From: Mannheimia sp041807705 | Lineage (GTDB): Bacteria > Pseudomonadota > Gammaproteobacteria > Enterobacterales > Pasteurellaceae | NCBI RefSeq assembly: GCF_041807705.1 | Contig: NZ_JBGTYY010000008.1 | Location: 10,952 to 74,951 of the forward strand | Reading direction: 5' to 3' | DNA length: 64,000 nt | In this document: one piece after another, positions 1 to 7,208 of the stretch | Numbering within the stretch: position 1 is the first letter of the stretch | Layout of the letters: every line of letters begins with the position of its first letter | Made by a program: the position numbers and the translations under genes | The notes under the pieces: generated by a model | The model's input: the letters and a program-made list of their open reading frames with translations, nothing else | Databases searched by the model: none | Told to the model about the DNA's origin: nothing

Positions 1-56
1 TGCTCGTGCAAATAATCAAGATACTCTTGGCTGACATTATAATAAGGATTGTTCAT
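1..56 (-). CDS. Partial CDS, N-terminal 18 residues of an unrecognised protein
   Basis: An ATG at 54-56 on the minus strand opens a frame reading MNNPYYNVSQEYLDYLHE, which runs off the window edge. A strong Shine-Dalgarno (GAGGAGG, seen as cctcctc on the plus strand) lies just upstream of the ATG, which supports a real start. The visible part is tyrosine- and asparagine-rich with no signal peptide. Too little is present to assign a family. Confidence 0.6.
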   Translation of the reverse strand, partial: MNNPYYNVSQEYLDYLHE

Positions 57-155
57 ATTTTCCTCCTCTGGCAATTTCTACATTGTGTACTTTAGCTGTC
101 GTTTTATCAAGTAAATTTCTTGGATTTTTCGAGCGATATCACAAAATAGAAAATA

Positions 156-213
156 ACAAGCGGTTAAATTCTTTTCATTTTTTGCAAAAAATCGAAGAAA
201 TTTAACCGCTTGT
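156..213. terminator. Inverted pair of uptake signals, probable bidirectional terminator
   Basis: ACAAGCGGTTAAATT on the left pairs with AATTTAACCGCTTGT on the right, around an A/T-rich loop containing TTTTGCAAAA. It lies between the 3' end of the YajG-like gene and the 5' end of the partial gene at the window start. Oppositely oriented uptake signals used as hairpin terminators are known in Pasteurellaceae. Termination here is inferred from position and base pairing. Confidence 0.6.
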
Positions 214-232
214 AAGGTTCAATTAATCGTTA

Positions 233-820
233 TTATTTGAACTGATGGATAGCTGCAGCAACTTCATTATCGTTATAAATCGCTTTAACAACATCAGAGT
301 AAGCTTGGTCTAATACTTTCTTAATTTCATCATTACTTGCACCAAATGCACCTTCATAACCGCGAGTTGCGTTGAAGTTTTTGCTAAAGTTACCTCTTGT
401 TCCTTGAACAGTTACTTCAACACCTACTTGGGCATTTGCTTTATAGCGTAAGTTGCCTTGCTCAACGGTTGCGAAGAAGTTGCGAATATTGACCACTACG
501 TTTGCATTCGCGGCACCTTGCACAATTTGGAAACCTTTTGCATTAAGGTCTTGCTGTACGGCTTGTTGGAACATTGCAGCCACTTCAGGTACAGCAGTTA
601 AGCGAATTACTTCACCATTTTTTGTATAGCTTGCGACTTCGCGTGAGGCACGTAAATCTTGTGTCATTACATTAACTGCAGCAGTTTGATTATTGGTATT
701 AAATACCGCCGTTGGTGTTGGCGTTGAGAAAGTTAAGGTATTTGATTGACTTTGGCAACCAGCTAACAATGCAGTTGCTAAAGTGGTTGCTAACACTAAG
801 GTTTTTTTAGATAGTTTCAT
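233..820 (-). CDS. yajG: YajG-family lipoprotein
   Basis: A 195-residue lipoprotein. The start is the ATG at 818-820 (MKLSKKTLVLAT), not the longer upstream frame, because it gives a classical lipoprotein signal with lipobox LLAGC at about residues 18-22 and an AAGGA ribosome site 5' of it. The mature part begins CQSQSN and has the alternating hydrophobic pattern of the YajG/uncharacterised lipoprotein family. It is divergent from bolA, matching the yajG-bolA neighbourhood of E. coli, which is the main reason for the name. It is likely anchored in the outer membrane. Its function is unknown even in E. coli. Confidence 0.8.
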   Translation of the reverse strand: MKLSKKTLVLATTLATALLAGCQSQSNTLTFSTPTPTAVFNTNNQTAAVNVMTQDLRASREVASYTKNGEVIRLTAVPEVAAMFQQAVQQDLNAKGFQIVQGAANANVVVNIRNFFATVEQGNLRYKANAQVGVEVTVQGTRGNFSKNFNATRGYEGAFGASNDEIKKVLDQAYSDVVKAIYNDNEVAAAIHQFK

Positions 821-845
821 AGTAAATCCTTCTTTTAAAGAAATT

Positions 846-873
846 TTGAGATAATTTGACTCTAGTATAGTAT
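846..873 (+). promoter_or_regulatory. Candidate sigma-70 promoter for bolA
   Basis: TTGAGA at 846-851 and TAGTAT at 868-873 are separated by 16 bases, 35 bases before the bolA start. This is a motif match in the divergent yajG/bolA intergenic region only. Confidence 0.35.
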
Positions 874-907
874 TATTTATCTTGGTTTCCAATCAAAGAG
901 AGTAGAA

Positions 908-1219
908 ATGTTAATAGAACAGACAATTATTCAGAAAATTAGTGCTGAGTTTTCCCCAATTTTTTTAAACGTGGAGAACGAAAGCTATATGCACAGCTCA
1001 GGTAGAGGGGCGGAATCTCACTTCAAGCTGATCTTAGTATCGGATAAATTTGATGGAAAAAGAGCGGTTGCCCGTCATCAAGCGGTTTATGCCTGTTTGG
1101 CGGAAGAACTGGAAAATGGTGTTCACGCACTAGCTCTGCATTTATACACGCAAAGTGAATGGGCAGAAATTGGCGGAACTGTGCCGAAATCGCCAAATTG
1201 TTTAGGTGTGGGGCAGTAA
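908..1219 (+). CDS. bolA: BolA family transcriptional/iron-sulfur regulator
   Basis: A 103-residue protein with the BolA fold signature: an N-terminal helix (IEQTIIQKISAEFSP), then the conserved N-ESYMHS-GRGAESHFKLILVSDKFDGK stretch at about 24-50, and the HALALHLYTQSEW block at about 74-86. BolA proteins pair with monothiol glutaredoxins and bind iron-sulfur clusters. In E. coli BolA also affects cell shape and biofilm genes under stress. Length matches the family. It is followed by the tRNA-Ser gene. Identification is by motif and by the adjacent yajG-like gene. Confidence 0.9.
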   Translation: MLIEQTIIQKISAEFSPIFLNVENESYMHSSGRGAESHFKLILVSDKFDGKRAVARHQAVYACLAEELENGVHALALHLYTQSEWAEIGGTVPKSPNCLGVGQ

Positions 1220-1260
1220 CTGCTCAAAATTTGATTTAATTTATTTTGTGAAGAAAATGC

Positions 1261-1289
1261 TTGAAAGAAAAGTGTAAAATTGCTATATT
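1261..1289 (+). promoter_or_regulatory. Promoter of tRNA-Ser
   Basis: TTGAAA (1261-1266), a 17-base spacer, then TATATT (1284-1289). This predicts a start about 15 bases before the mature tRNA 5' end, a typical arrangement for a stand-alone tRNA gene. Confidence 0.65.
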
Positions 1290-1311
1290 TATGCTTGTCT
1301 TTTATTGATTC

Positions 1312-1401
1312 GGTGAGATGTCCGAGTGGTTGAAGGAGCACGCCTGGAAAGCGTGTATATGGGAAACTGTATCGGGGGTTCGAATCCCCCTCTCACCGCC
1401 A
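1312..1401 (+). tRNA. tRNA-Ser (anticodon GGA)
   Basis: A 90-nt class II tRNA. Acceptor stem GGTGAGA pairs with TCTCACC (1391-1397), with discriminator G and an encoded CCA at 1399-1401. The anticodon loop CTGGAAA gives GGA. A long variable arm (GTATATGGGAAACTGTATC region) and the T loop GGTTCGAATCC are present. It decodes UCC/UCU. Confidence 0.97.
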
Positions 1402-1484
1402 TTCAATTTGAAAGATTCCTTACTGTTTTCATAGATATTTCCTTGGTTAAGTAAAAGTAGAAATACTTTTTCATTTTTAGGTTG

Positions 1485-1516
1485 TCCCTAAGCAATTTTG
1501 CTTGGGGATTTTTTTA
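1485..1516 (+). terminator. Terminator after tRNA-Ser
   Basis: TCCCTAAGCAA pairs with TTGCTTGGGGA (one G-T wobble) around a short loop, followed by a run of T. It is placed about 85 bases after the tRNA. Confidence 0.75.
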
Positions 1517-1537
1517 TCTCTCAAATGTAGAAATAAA

Positions 1538-1561
1538 AAAGAGATTCTTTCGAATCTCTTT
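1538..1561 (-). terminator. Terminator of the NlpE-like lipoprotein gene
   Basis: AAAGAGATTC / GAATCTCTTT stem with a TTTC loop. Read on the minus strand it is followed by a T run and sits just after the stop codon at 1567. Confidence 0.7.
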
Positions 1562-1566
1562 CACAA

Positions 1567-1938
1567 TTAATGTACTTTATTTAATTTATAATTATTGGGG
1601 CTTTCTACGGTATTACCATTTGGATCACAAAGCTCTACATATTGGTCTTGCACTTTAAATGCGAGATTGCCTGAGGCTTTTTCTAAACGAATCACATTTG
1701 GTTTGTTTGGTTCTTGGCGATAAGTTCCATTATCACGATAAGCGTATTCTTTTTTATCTTTAAAATAAATAGTATCGTACTGATATGTTTTATCCGCATT
1801 GAGTGTTAATTTTGCTTCGATTTTCTCACAATCTGCACAAGGTAATACGCCTGCATAGCTACCTGTTACCGTTTTTTGTGGTAGTAATGAACAAGCACTT
1901 AAGATAGCGGTAAATCCAATTACTGCAATTTTTTTCAT
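1567..1938 (-). CDS. NlpE-like lipoprotein
   Basis: A 123-residue lipoprotein with signal MKKIAVIGFTAILSAC (cleavage before Cys16). The mature part has GSYAGVLPCADCEKIEAKLTL, the hallmark of the NlpE N-terminal domain including the CxxC pair, then DKTYQYD and a C-terminal strand region with another cysteine (VELCDPNGN). E. coli NlpE is about twice this size and signals surface adhesion and lipoprotein stress to CpxA. This protein has only the N-terminal barrel domain, as is common for NlpE-like proteins in Pasteurellaceae. A Cpx-signalling role is not shown by the sequence. It is followed by its own terminator. Confidence 0.8.
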   Translation of the reverse strand: MKKIAVIGFTAILSACSLLPQKTVTGSYAGVLPCADCEKIEAKLTLNADKTYQYDTIYFKDKKEYAYRDNGTYRQEPNKPNVIRLEKASGNLAFKVQDQYVELCDPNGNTVESPNNYKLNKVH

Positions 1939-1958
1939 ATTCTGTTCCTCTTTTTAGA

Positions 1959-2261
1959 TTATTTAACGCTCGGATTTACTTTAAATTCAAGCTGGGTAAT
2001 TTGGGGTAATTCGGTTTGTATCTGTACTAACAGCGAGGCTTGTTGTAACAATAAACCTTGTCTTACTGTTGCACTTTGTACATTAATAATGAGCTGATTA
2101 TCAACTAAATTTGCCACACGGTAAAGCCCACGATAAGATTCCGGCAAGATTTTCTGAATTTTTTGGTTTAAATCATTCACAAAATTTGCTTTTTCGACAA
2201 TTCGACTTAATGTTGAGTTCTGTAAAATGTCGTTAATCTTTTTAGGTGCTGAATTTTTCAT
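1959..2261 (-). CDS. dciA: DciA family protein (DUF721)
   Basis: A 100-residue basic, signal-less protein with the DUF721 pattern: N-terminal ILQNSTLSRIVEKANFVNDLNQKIQKILP, then the core LYRVANLVDNQLIINVQSATVRQGLLLQQ and a hydrophobic C-terminal part (QITQLEFKVNP). DciA proteins interact with the replicative helicase DnaB and support its loading in bacteria without the phage-derived DnaC. The gene is divergent from secM, a neighbourhood seen in many gammaproteobacteria. The function is taken from the family. Confidence 0.8.
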   Translation of the reverse strand: MKNSAPKKINDILQNSTLSRIVEKANFVNDLNQKIQKILPESYRGLYRVANLVDNQLIINVQSATVRQGLLLQQASLLVQIQTELPQITQLEFKVNPSVK

Positions 2262-2381
2262 CTATTATTTACTTTATCTCAATTTTTATACTTGATTTTA
2301 CGTTACTTGACCCAATTATTTGATAATTATGATTGAATTTAGCGTATAATCACTTAAATTTTTTTACTTCACCTTAACTTG

Positions 2382-2702
2382 ATGAGCTTATTCTTTAAAC
2401 ACTTTCATAAAACGCCTTTTTGGTCGCAACTTTTTTTTGGAATGGTTGCGATGCTTGCGTTACCTGAAATTCAGGCAATTAATGCAAATGAAAGTGAGCA
2501 AGAAGCGGTTATCAATCAATCTTTTCTTCAGTATGCTCAAGCAACCAATGAGCTAGAACAGCAATCTCTTTTTATTGCAGAATTGAACCATAACATTGTG
2601 GAAATTAAACCACAAGCGGTTAAATTTTGTGAATTTTTTACCAAATCTTACCGCTTGGATAAACAAAATATTTATCCAATTCGGGCAGGGCCTCACTCCT
2701 AA
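2382..2702 (+). CDS. secM: SecM secretion monitor with C-terminal arrest peptide
   Basis: A 106-residue protein placed directly before secA. The ATG at 2382 is preferred over the TTG at 2379. There is a hydrophobic signal/anchor at about residues 13-33 (FWSQLFFGMVAMLALPE...A). The last nine residues are YPIRAGPHS, so the sequence ends in the RAGP motif on which E. coli SecM stalls the ribosome (arrest peptide ending GIRAGP). The E. coli F, W and I positions upstream are not conserved, as in the divergent Mannheimia-type arrest peptide. Stalling at GP is expected to expose the secA ribosome site when secretion fails; the RNA hairpin at 2698-2752 fits this. The protein itself is presumably exported and degraded. 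Confidence 0.85.
   Translation: MSLFFKHFHKTPFWSQLFFGMVAMLALPEIQAINANESEQEAVINQSFLQYAQATNELEQQSLFIAELNHNIVEIKPQAVKFCEFFTKSYRLDKQNIYPIRAGPHS
2655..2679 (+). promoter_or_regulatory. Hairpin immediately 5' of the SecM arrest codons
   Basis: TTGGATAAA pairs perfectly with TTTATCCAA across a 7-base loop. It ends at the Ile codon of IRAGP. A ribosome stalled on the Pro codon (2691-2693) would cover or melt its 3' arm. Its role is unknown; it may only be a coding-region coincidence. Confidence 0.4.
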
Positions 2703-2752
2703 CTATAAATTTAACCTTTAAAATCAACTAATTAACAATATTTATATTTAGG
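2698..2752 (+). promoter_or_regulatory. RNA hairpin masking the secA Shine-Dalgarno
   Basis: CCTAACTATAAAT (2698-2710), which includes the secM stop codon, pairs with ATTTATATTTAGG (2740-2752) with one mismatch in 13. The latter contains the AGG of the secA ribosome site (ATG at 2761). A ribosome halted at the SecM RAGP codons would overlap the left arm and open the hairpin. This is the architecture of the E. coli secM-secA switch. Confidence 0.75.
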
Positions 2753-2760
2753 AAACTACA

Positions 2761-5475
2761 ATGATTTCAAAATTACTTACCTCTATTTTTGGCTCAAGCA
2801 ATGACCGTACTTTAAAGCGTTTAAGAAAGCGTGTTGCACAAATTAATAAACTTGAGCCGACATTTGAGCAATTATCTGACGAAGAATTAAAGGCAAAAAC
2901 TGCTGAATTTAAACAACGTTTAGCCGACGGAGCAACTTTAGAAAGCTTAGTGCCAGAAGCCTTTGCTACAGTTAGAGAAGCAAGCAGACGTGTATTAGGT
3001 ATGCGTCCATTTGATGTGCAATTAATTGGTGGTATGGTACTAACCGAGCGTAATATTGCTGAAATGCGTACGGGTGAGGGTAAAACCTTAACTGCAACCT
3101 TGCCTTGCTATTTAAATGCTTTAACAGGTAAAGGCGTTCACGTTGTAACCGTAAATGATTACTTGGCTCGCCGTGATGCGGAAACTAACCGCCCATTATT
3201 TGAATTTTTAGGCTTAACGGTTGGAGTGAATATTCCGGGGTTAGCCCCTGAGGTGAAACGTGCGGCATACCAAGCGGATATTACCTATTCAACCAATAGC
3301 GAATTAGGTTTTGACTACTTGCGTGATAACTTAGCCCACGACAGAAATGAGCGTTTCCAACGTGAATTACACTACGCCTTAGTGGATGAAGTGGACTCTA
3401 TCTTAATTGATGAAGCTCGTACGCCATTAATTATTTCAGGCCCGGCGGAAGATGCGACCCAAATTTATCAAGCGGTAGATCAAATCATTCCTCATTTGAT
3501 CGCACAAGACAAAGAAGACACGGAAGAGTACATAGGCGAAGGTGATTTTACTGTCGATCTAAAAAACAAACAGGCTCATTTAACAGAGCGTGGTATGGTG
3601 AAAGTAGAAGATTTTTTAACTCAAATGGGGTTAATGGAAGAGGGTGAGAGCTTATATCACCCAGCTCGTATTTCACTGTTACACCACGTGAGTGCAGCCT
3701 TAAGAGCTCACAAATTATTTGAACGTAATGTGGATTACATTGTAAAAGATGGCGAGATTGTGATCATTGATGAACACACAGGTCGTACAATGGCTGGTCG
3801 CCGTTGGTCTGACGGTTTACACCAAGCGATTGAAGCGAAAGAGCGTGTCAATATTCAAGGCGAAAACCAAACTGTTGCTTCCATTACTTACCAAAACTAT
3901 TTCCGTTTATACGAAAAATTAGCAGGTATGACAGGTACAGCTGATACAGAAGCTTTTGAATTCCAACAAATTTATGGCTTAAATACAGTTGTAATTCCTA
4001 CAAACAGACCTGTTATTCGTGATGACCGCACAGATTTAATGTTCAAAAGCGAAGCAGAGAAATTTGCAGCGATTATCACTGAAATTAAAGATTGTATCGA
4101 ACGTAAACAGCCAGTGTTAGTAGGTACAGCATCAGTTGAAAAATCGGAACTATTATCGGCAGAATTAACTAAAGCAGGGATTCCACACAACGTATTAAAT
4201 GCAAAATTCCACGCAAAAGAAGCAGAAATTGTGGCAGAAGCGGGGGCACCGGGTGCAGTTACTATTGCAACGAATATGGCAGGTCGTGGTACGGATATTG
4301 TGCTTGGCGGTAACTGGAAAATGGAAATCGCTAAGTTTGAAAACCCAACGCAAGAGCAAATTGATGCGATTAAAGCCGCGTGGCAAGAGCGTTATGATAT
4401 TGTAATGAAAGCAGGCGGCTTGCATATTATTGGTACAGAGCGTCACGAATCTCGCCGTATTGACAACCAATTGCGTGGTCGTTCTGGTCGTCAAGGCGAT
4501 CCGGGTTCATCACGTTTCTACTTATCATTAGACGATGCGTTAATGCGAATTTACCTCAACGAAGGTAAATTAAATATGATGCGCAAAGCTTTCACTGAAG
4601 AAGGTGAGGCGATGGAATCCAAACTTTTAACCAAGGTGATCGCATCGGCACAAGCAAAAGTAGAAGCACATAACTTTGATGGACGTAAGAGCCTTCTACA
4701 ATATGATGATGTAGCGAATGAGCAGCGCAAAGTGATTTACGAACAGCGTAATCATTTATTGGATACCGACGATATTTCACCAATGATTGAAGCGATTCGC
4801 CAAGATGTGTTTGATACCACGATTAGCGAATACATTCCTCCACAATCTATTGAAGAAATGTGGAACGTGCCGGGCTTGGAAGAGCGTTTACGCCGTGAGT
4901 TTGGATTAGATTTACCAATTTCGCACTGGTTAGAAACAGAAAACGATCTGCACGAAGAAACCTTGCGTGAGCGCATTCTCAACATCGCGATTGAAGAATA
5001 CAAAGCGAAAGAAGAGAAAGTAAGTGCCGAAGTGATGCGTAACTTTGAAAAAGGCGTGATGTTACAAAACCTTGATGAGTTATGGAAAGAGCATTTATCT
5101 TCAATGGATTACTTACGCAAAGGTATTCACTTGCGTGGCTATGCGCAAAAAGATCCGAAGCAAGAGTACAAAAAAGAGTCTTTTGCAATGTTTACCAATA
5201 TGCTCAGCACCTTGAAATTGAACGTGATCAGCATTTTAAGCCGCATTCAAGTGCGTAGCCAAGAAGAGGTGGAAGAAGCCCAACGCTTACAAGCGGAAAT
5301 GGAAGCAAAAGCGGCGGAGCAATTACCAGCCGATGAGCCAACACAGCAAGTTGATCTTGAAAGTTTAAGCGAAGAAGAGTTAGCAAACTTAAACATTGGT
5401 CGTAATGAGCCTTGCCCTTGTGGTTCAGGTAAGAAATATAAGCATTGCCACGGCAACAAAGCGAAATACGCATAA
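2761..5475 (+). CDS. secA: Preprotein translocase ATPase SecA
   Basis: A 904-residue SecA, close to the E. coli length (901). Walker A MRTGEGKT is at about 102-109 and Walker B with DEVDSILIDEARTPL at about 209-223. Nucleotide-binding domain 2 motifs (GTASVEKSE, MAGRGTDI, QLRGRSGRQGDPG) and the helical scaffold follow. The C-terminal tail carries the zinc site CPCGSGKKYKHCHG, which binds SecB and phospholipid. SecA drives secretory proteins through SecYEG. The ribosome site AGGAAAC lies within the secM-secA hairpin. It is followed by an uptake-signal pair and mutT, the enterobacterial order. Confidence 0.98.
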   Translation: MISKLLTSIFGSSNDRTLKRLRKRVAQINKLEPTFEQLSDEELKAKTAEFKQRLADGATLESLVPEAFATVREASRRVLGMRPFDVQLIGGMVLTERNIAEMRTGEGKTLTATLPCYLNALTGKGVHVVTVNDYLARRDAETNRPLFEFLGLTVGVNIPGLAPEVKRAAYQADITYSTNSELGFDYLRDNLAHDRNERFQRELHYALVDEVDSILIDEARTPLIISGPAEDATQIYQAVDQIIPHLIAQDKEDTEEYIGEGDFTVDLKNKQAHLTERGMVKVEDFLTQMGLMEEGESLYHPARISLLHHVSAALRAHKLFERNVDYIVKDGEIVIIDEHTGRTMAGRRWSDGLHQAIEAKERVNIQGENQTVASITYQNYFRLYEKLAGMTGTADTEAFEFQQIYGLNTVVIPTNRPVIRDDRTDLMFKSEAEKFAAIITEIKDCIERKQPVLVGTASVEKSELLSAELTKAGIPHNVLNAKFHAKEAEIVAEAGAPGAVTIATNMAGRGTDIVLGGNWKMEIAKFENPTQEQIDAIKAAWQERYDIVMKAGGLHIIGTERHESRRIDNQLRGRSGRQGDPGSSRFYLSLDDALMRIYLNEGKLNMMRKAFTEEGEAMESKLLTKVIASAQAKVEAHNFDGRKSLLQYDDVANEQRKVIYEQRNHLLDTDDISPMIEAIRQDVFDTTISEYIPPQSIEEMWNVPGLEERLRREFGLDLPISHWLETENDLHEETLRERILNIAIEEYKAKEEKVSAEVMRNFEKGVMLQNLDELWKEHLSSMDYLRKGIHLRGYAQKDPKQEYKKESFAMFTNMLSTLKLNVISILSRIQVRSQEEVEEAQRLQAEMEAKAAEQLPADEPTQQVDLESLSEEELANLNIGRNEPCPCGSGKKYKHCHGNKAKYA

Positions 5476-5479
5476 TTAA

Positions 5480-5536
5480 ACAAGCGGTCATTTTTAGATA
5501 GAAATTTGCAAATTCTCTGCTAAATATGACCGCTTG
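5480..5536. terminator. Inverted uptake-signal pair between secA and mutT
   Basis: ACAAGCGGTCA at 5480-5490 and TGACCGCTT at 5527-5535 face each other around an A/T-rich loop that includes TTTGCAAA. It could attenuate secA-mutT readthrough. Confidence 0.5.
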
Positions 5537-5557
5537 AGTTTATACAGAAGGAAACTT

Positions 5558-5968
5558 ATGTCAAAACCGATTATTCAAGTATCAGCGGGTATTATCCGTA
5601 ATGAATTTGGTCAAATCTATTTAACACAGAGACTTGAAGGACAAGACTTTGCTCAATCATTAGAATTTCCCGGCGGTAAGGTTGATGCCAACGAAACCCC
5701 AGAAGAAGCATTAAAACGTGAGCTGGAAGAAGAGATTGGCATCCAAGTACTTAGTGCTTTCCCTTACGAAAATTTTAGTTTTGAATATCCGAATAAAATT
5801 ATTGAATTCTTTTTTTACTTGGTAGAAGAGTGGGTGAATGAGCCTTTCGGACGAGAAGGGCAAGAGGGCTTTTGGATCGCTCAATCGGATTTAGATGAAG
5901 GGGCATTTCCGCCGGCTAATTCTGAATTGATTCAACGTTTAAAGTCAGAAGTAGAAAATATCGCTTAG
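5558..5968 (+). CDS. mutT: 8-oxo-dGTP diphosphatase MutT
   Basis: A 136-residue Nudix hydrolase. The ATG at 5558 (MSKPIIQVSAG) is chosen for its AAGGAAAC ribosome site and family length; the frame is open to 5534. The Nudix box GGKVDANETPEEALKRELEE (continuing EIGI) lies at about residues 39-62 with the catalytic RE..EE glutamates. MutT removes 8-oxo-dGTP to prevent A:T to C:G mutation. Its position right after secA matches E. coli and supports the name over another Nudix member. Confidence 0.92.
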   Translation: MSKPIIQVSAGIIRNEFGQIYLTQRLEGQDFAQSLEFPGGKVDANETPEEALKRELEEEIGIQVLSAFPYENFSFEYPNKIIEFFFYLVEEWVNEPFGREGQEGFWIAQSDLDEGAFPPANSELIQRLKSEVENIA

Positions 5969-6090
5969 TAAATAAAAATGATTACTTCTTATAAGGAAAT
6001 AATCTCTTTTCTGAATGATGATTTATTTGCTATAAGTTTTCAGATAGAATTAATTTCTCTACTTTTTCATTACAACAAATAGGAATTTCT

Positions 6091-6650
6091 ATGAAAAAAA
6101 ATCGTGATGTTAGTCGCAGCTATCGCAGCGGTATCAGCAAATGCTGCAACCTATAAAATTGACCCATACCACGCAAATGCAAGATTTAGCATTGACCACT
6201 TCGGCACAAGTAGCAACGTAGGTTTTTTACAATTTAACAGGCGAACTGCAACTTGATGTAGAAAAAGCTACAGGCTCTATTGATGTAACCATTCCTGTAA
6301 GTAGCTTACAAGCAAGTAGCCAAGATTTTACTAACCACTTAAAATCAGCTGATTTATTCCACGCAGAAAAATTCCCTGAAATGCGTTTTGTTTCAACAAA
6401 ATTCCATTTTGCGGATAAAAAAGTAACAGAAGTGGAAGGTAACTTAACTCTATTAGGTAAAACTGATCCAGTTACTTTAAAAGCAACCAAATTCAACTGC
6501 TATCAAAGCCCAATGTTAAAAGCTGAAGTATGTGGCGGCGATTTCGTAACCACTATTGACAGAAGCTAATGGGGTATGAACTACCTTGTTGATGTTGGTA
6601 TGACAAAAGATGTTGAAATTGCGATTTAAATTGAAGCAGCTAAGCAGTAA
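6091..6650 (+). pseudogene. yceI: Decayed YceI-family periplasmic protein
   Basis: The remains of a YceI (polyisoprenoid-binding lipocalin-like) gene. The ATG at 6091 has an AGGAATTT ribosome site, but an extra A in the A-run after it shifts the frame, and translation ends at codon 22. With one A removed the reading is MKKIVMLVAAIAAVSANAATYKIDPYHANARF, a normal YceI start. A second shift near 6220 looks like loss of GG from a VGGFYNLTG codon stretch. Two in-frame TAA codons follow: one at 6567 (before WGMNYLVDVGM) and one before IEAAKQ. Both could be CAA to TAA changes. Four separate lesions argue against sequencing error alone. A terminator follows. Confidence 0.88.
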
Positions 6651-6659
6651 TAATTAACT

Positions 6660-6688
6660 AATCCGCACTGATGTGCGGATTTTTTTAT
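6660..6688 (+). terminator. Terminator after the yceI remnant
   Basis: AATCCGCAC and GTGCGGATT form a 9-bp stem with a 4-base loop, followed by seven T. Confidence 0.85.
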
Positions 6689-6726
6689 GGTTTTTTAAAG
6701 CCTTTACTTGTTGAAAATTTCATCAT

Positions 6727-6770
6727 CAAGCGGTTAAATTTATAAAAAATTTTACAAATTTAACCGCTTG
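6727..6770. repeat. Inverted uptake-signal pair upstream of groESL
   Basis: CAAGCGGTTAAATTT and AAATTTAACCGCTTG face each other with about 14 A/T-rich bases between. It lies directly before the groES promoter. Confidence 0.6.
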
Positions 6771-6801
6771 CCCTTGAAAGTCTGAAATCCGCCTTTATAT
6801 T
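6771..6801 (+). promoter_or_regulatory. groESL promoter (candidate sigma-32 / sigma-70)
   Basis: CCCTTGAAA at 6771-6779 matches the heat-shock -35 (CTTGAAA). A C-rich segment ending in CTTTATAT follows at the expected -10 distance, but is a weak match to CCCCAT. The same bases contain TTGAAA, 16 bases, TATATT, a plausible sigma-70 promoter. Dual control is usual for groE. Confidence 0.5.
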
Positions 6802-6860
6802 GTTAGGCGTTACGCTTTTTGCGTGGATTATCAATCATCAATTTATAAGAGGAATAGAAT

Positions 6861-7151
6861 ATGGCACTTCGTCCATTACACGATAAAGTTATTTTAAAAC
6901 GTGAAGAAGTTGAAACAAAATCAGCAGGCGGTATTGTTTTAACAGGTTCGGCAGCAACAAAATCAACTCGTGGCAAAGTTATTGCGGTAGGAACAGGTCG
7001 CATTTTAGAGAACGGCTCGGTTCAACCTTTAGCGGTTAAAGTAGGCGATGTGGTTATCTTCAATGAAGGTTACGGCGTAAAAACCGAGAAAATTGATGGC
7101 GAAGAAGTGTTAATTTTAGCAGAACACGATATTTTAGCGATTGTAGAATAA
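6861..7151 (+). CDS. groES: Co-chaperonin GroES
   Basis: A 96-residue protein beginning MALRPLHDKVILKREEVETKSAGGIVL, with the mobile loop (ETKSAGGIVLTGSAATK, about 17-33) and the C-terminal EKIDGEEVLILAEHDILAIVE. It forms the heptameric lid of the GroEL chamber. It is the first gene of the groES-groEL operon; a short GTAG-headed palindrome lies in the 57-base gap before groEL. Confidence 0.98.
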   Translation: MALRPLHDKVILKREEVETKSAGGIVLTGSAATKSTRGKVIAVGTGRILENGSVQPLAVKVGDVVIFNEGYGVKTEKIDGEEVLILAEHDILAIVE

Positions 7152-7163
7152 ATTAATGGTAAT

Positions 7164-7186
7164 GTAGGAGCGTATTGCATACGCCC
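7164..7186 (+). repeat. REP-like palindrome between groES and groEL
   Basis: GTAGGAGCGTATTGCATACG followed by CCC: a GTAG head followed by a hairpin with core GCGTATTGCATACGC. It belongs to the same GTAG-headed family as elements at 23718, 30363, 34210, 37798, 40416 and 60085. Confidence 0.55.
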
Positions 7187-7208
7187 ATAAACATATAAGG
7201 AAAAGAAA

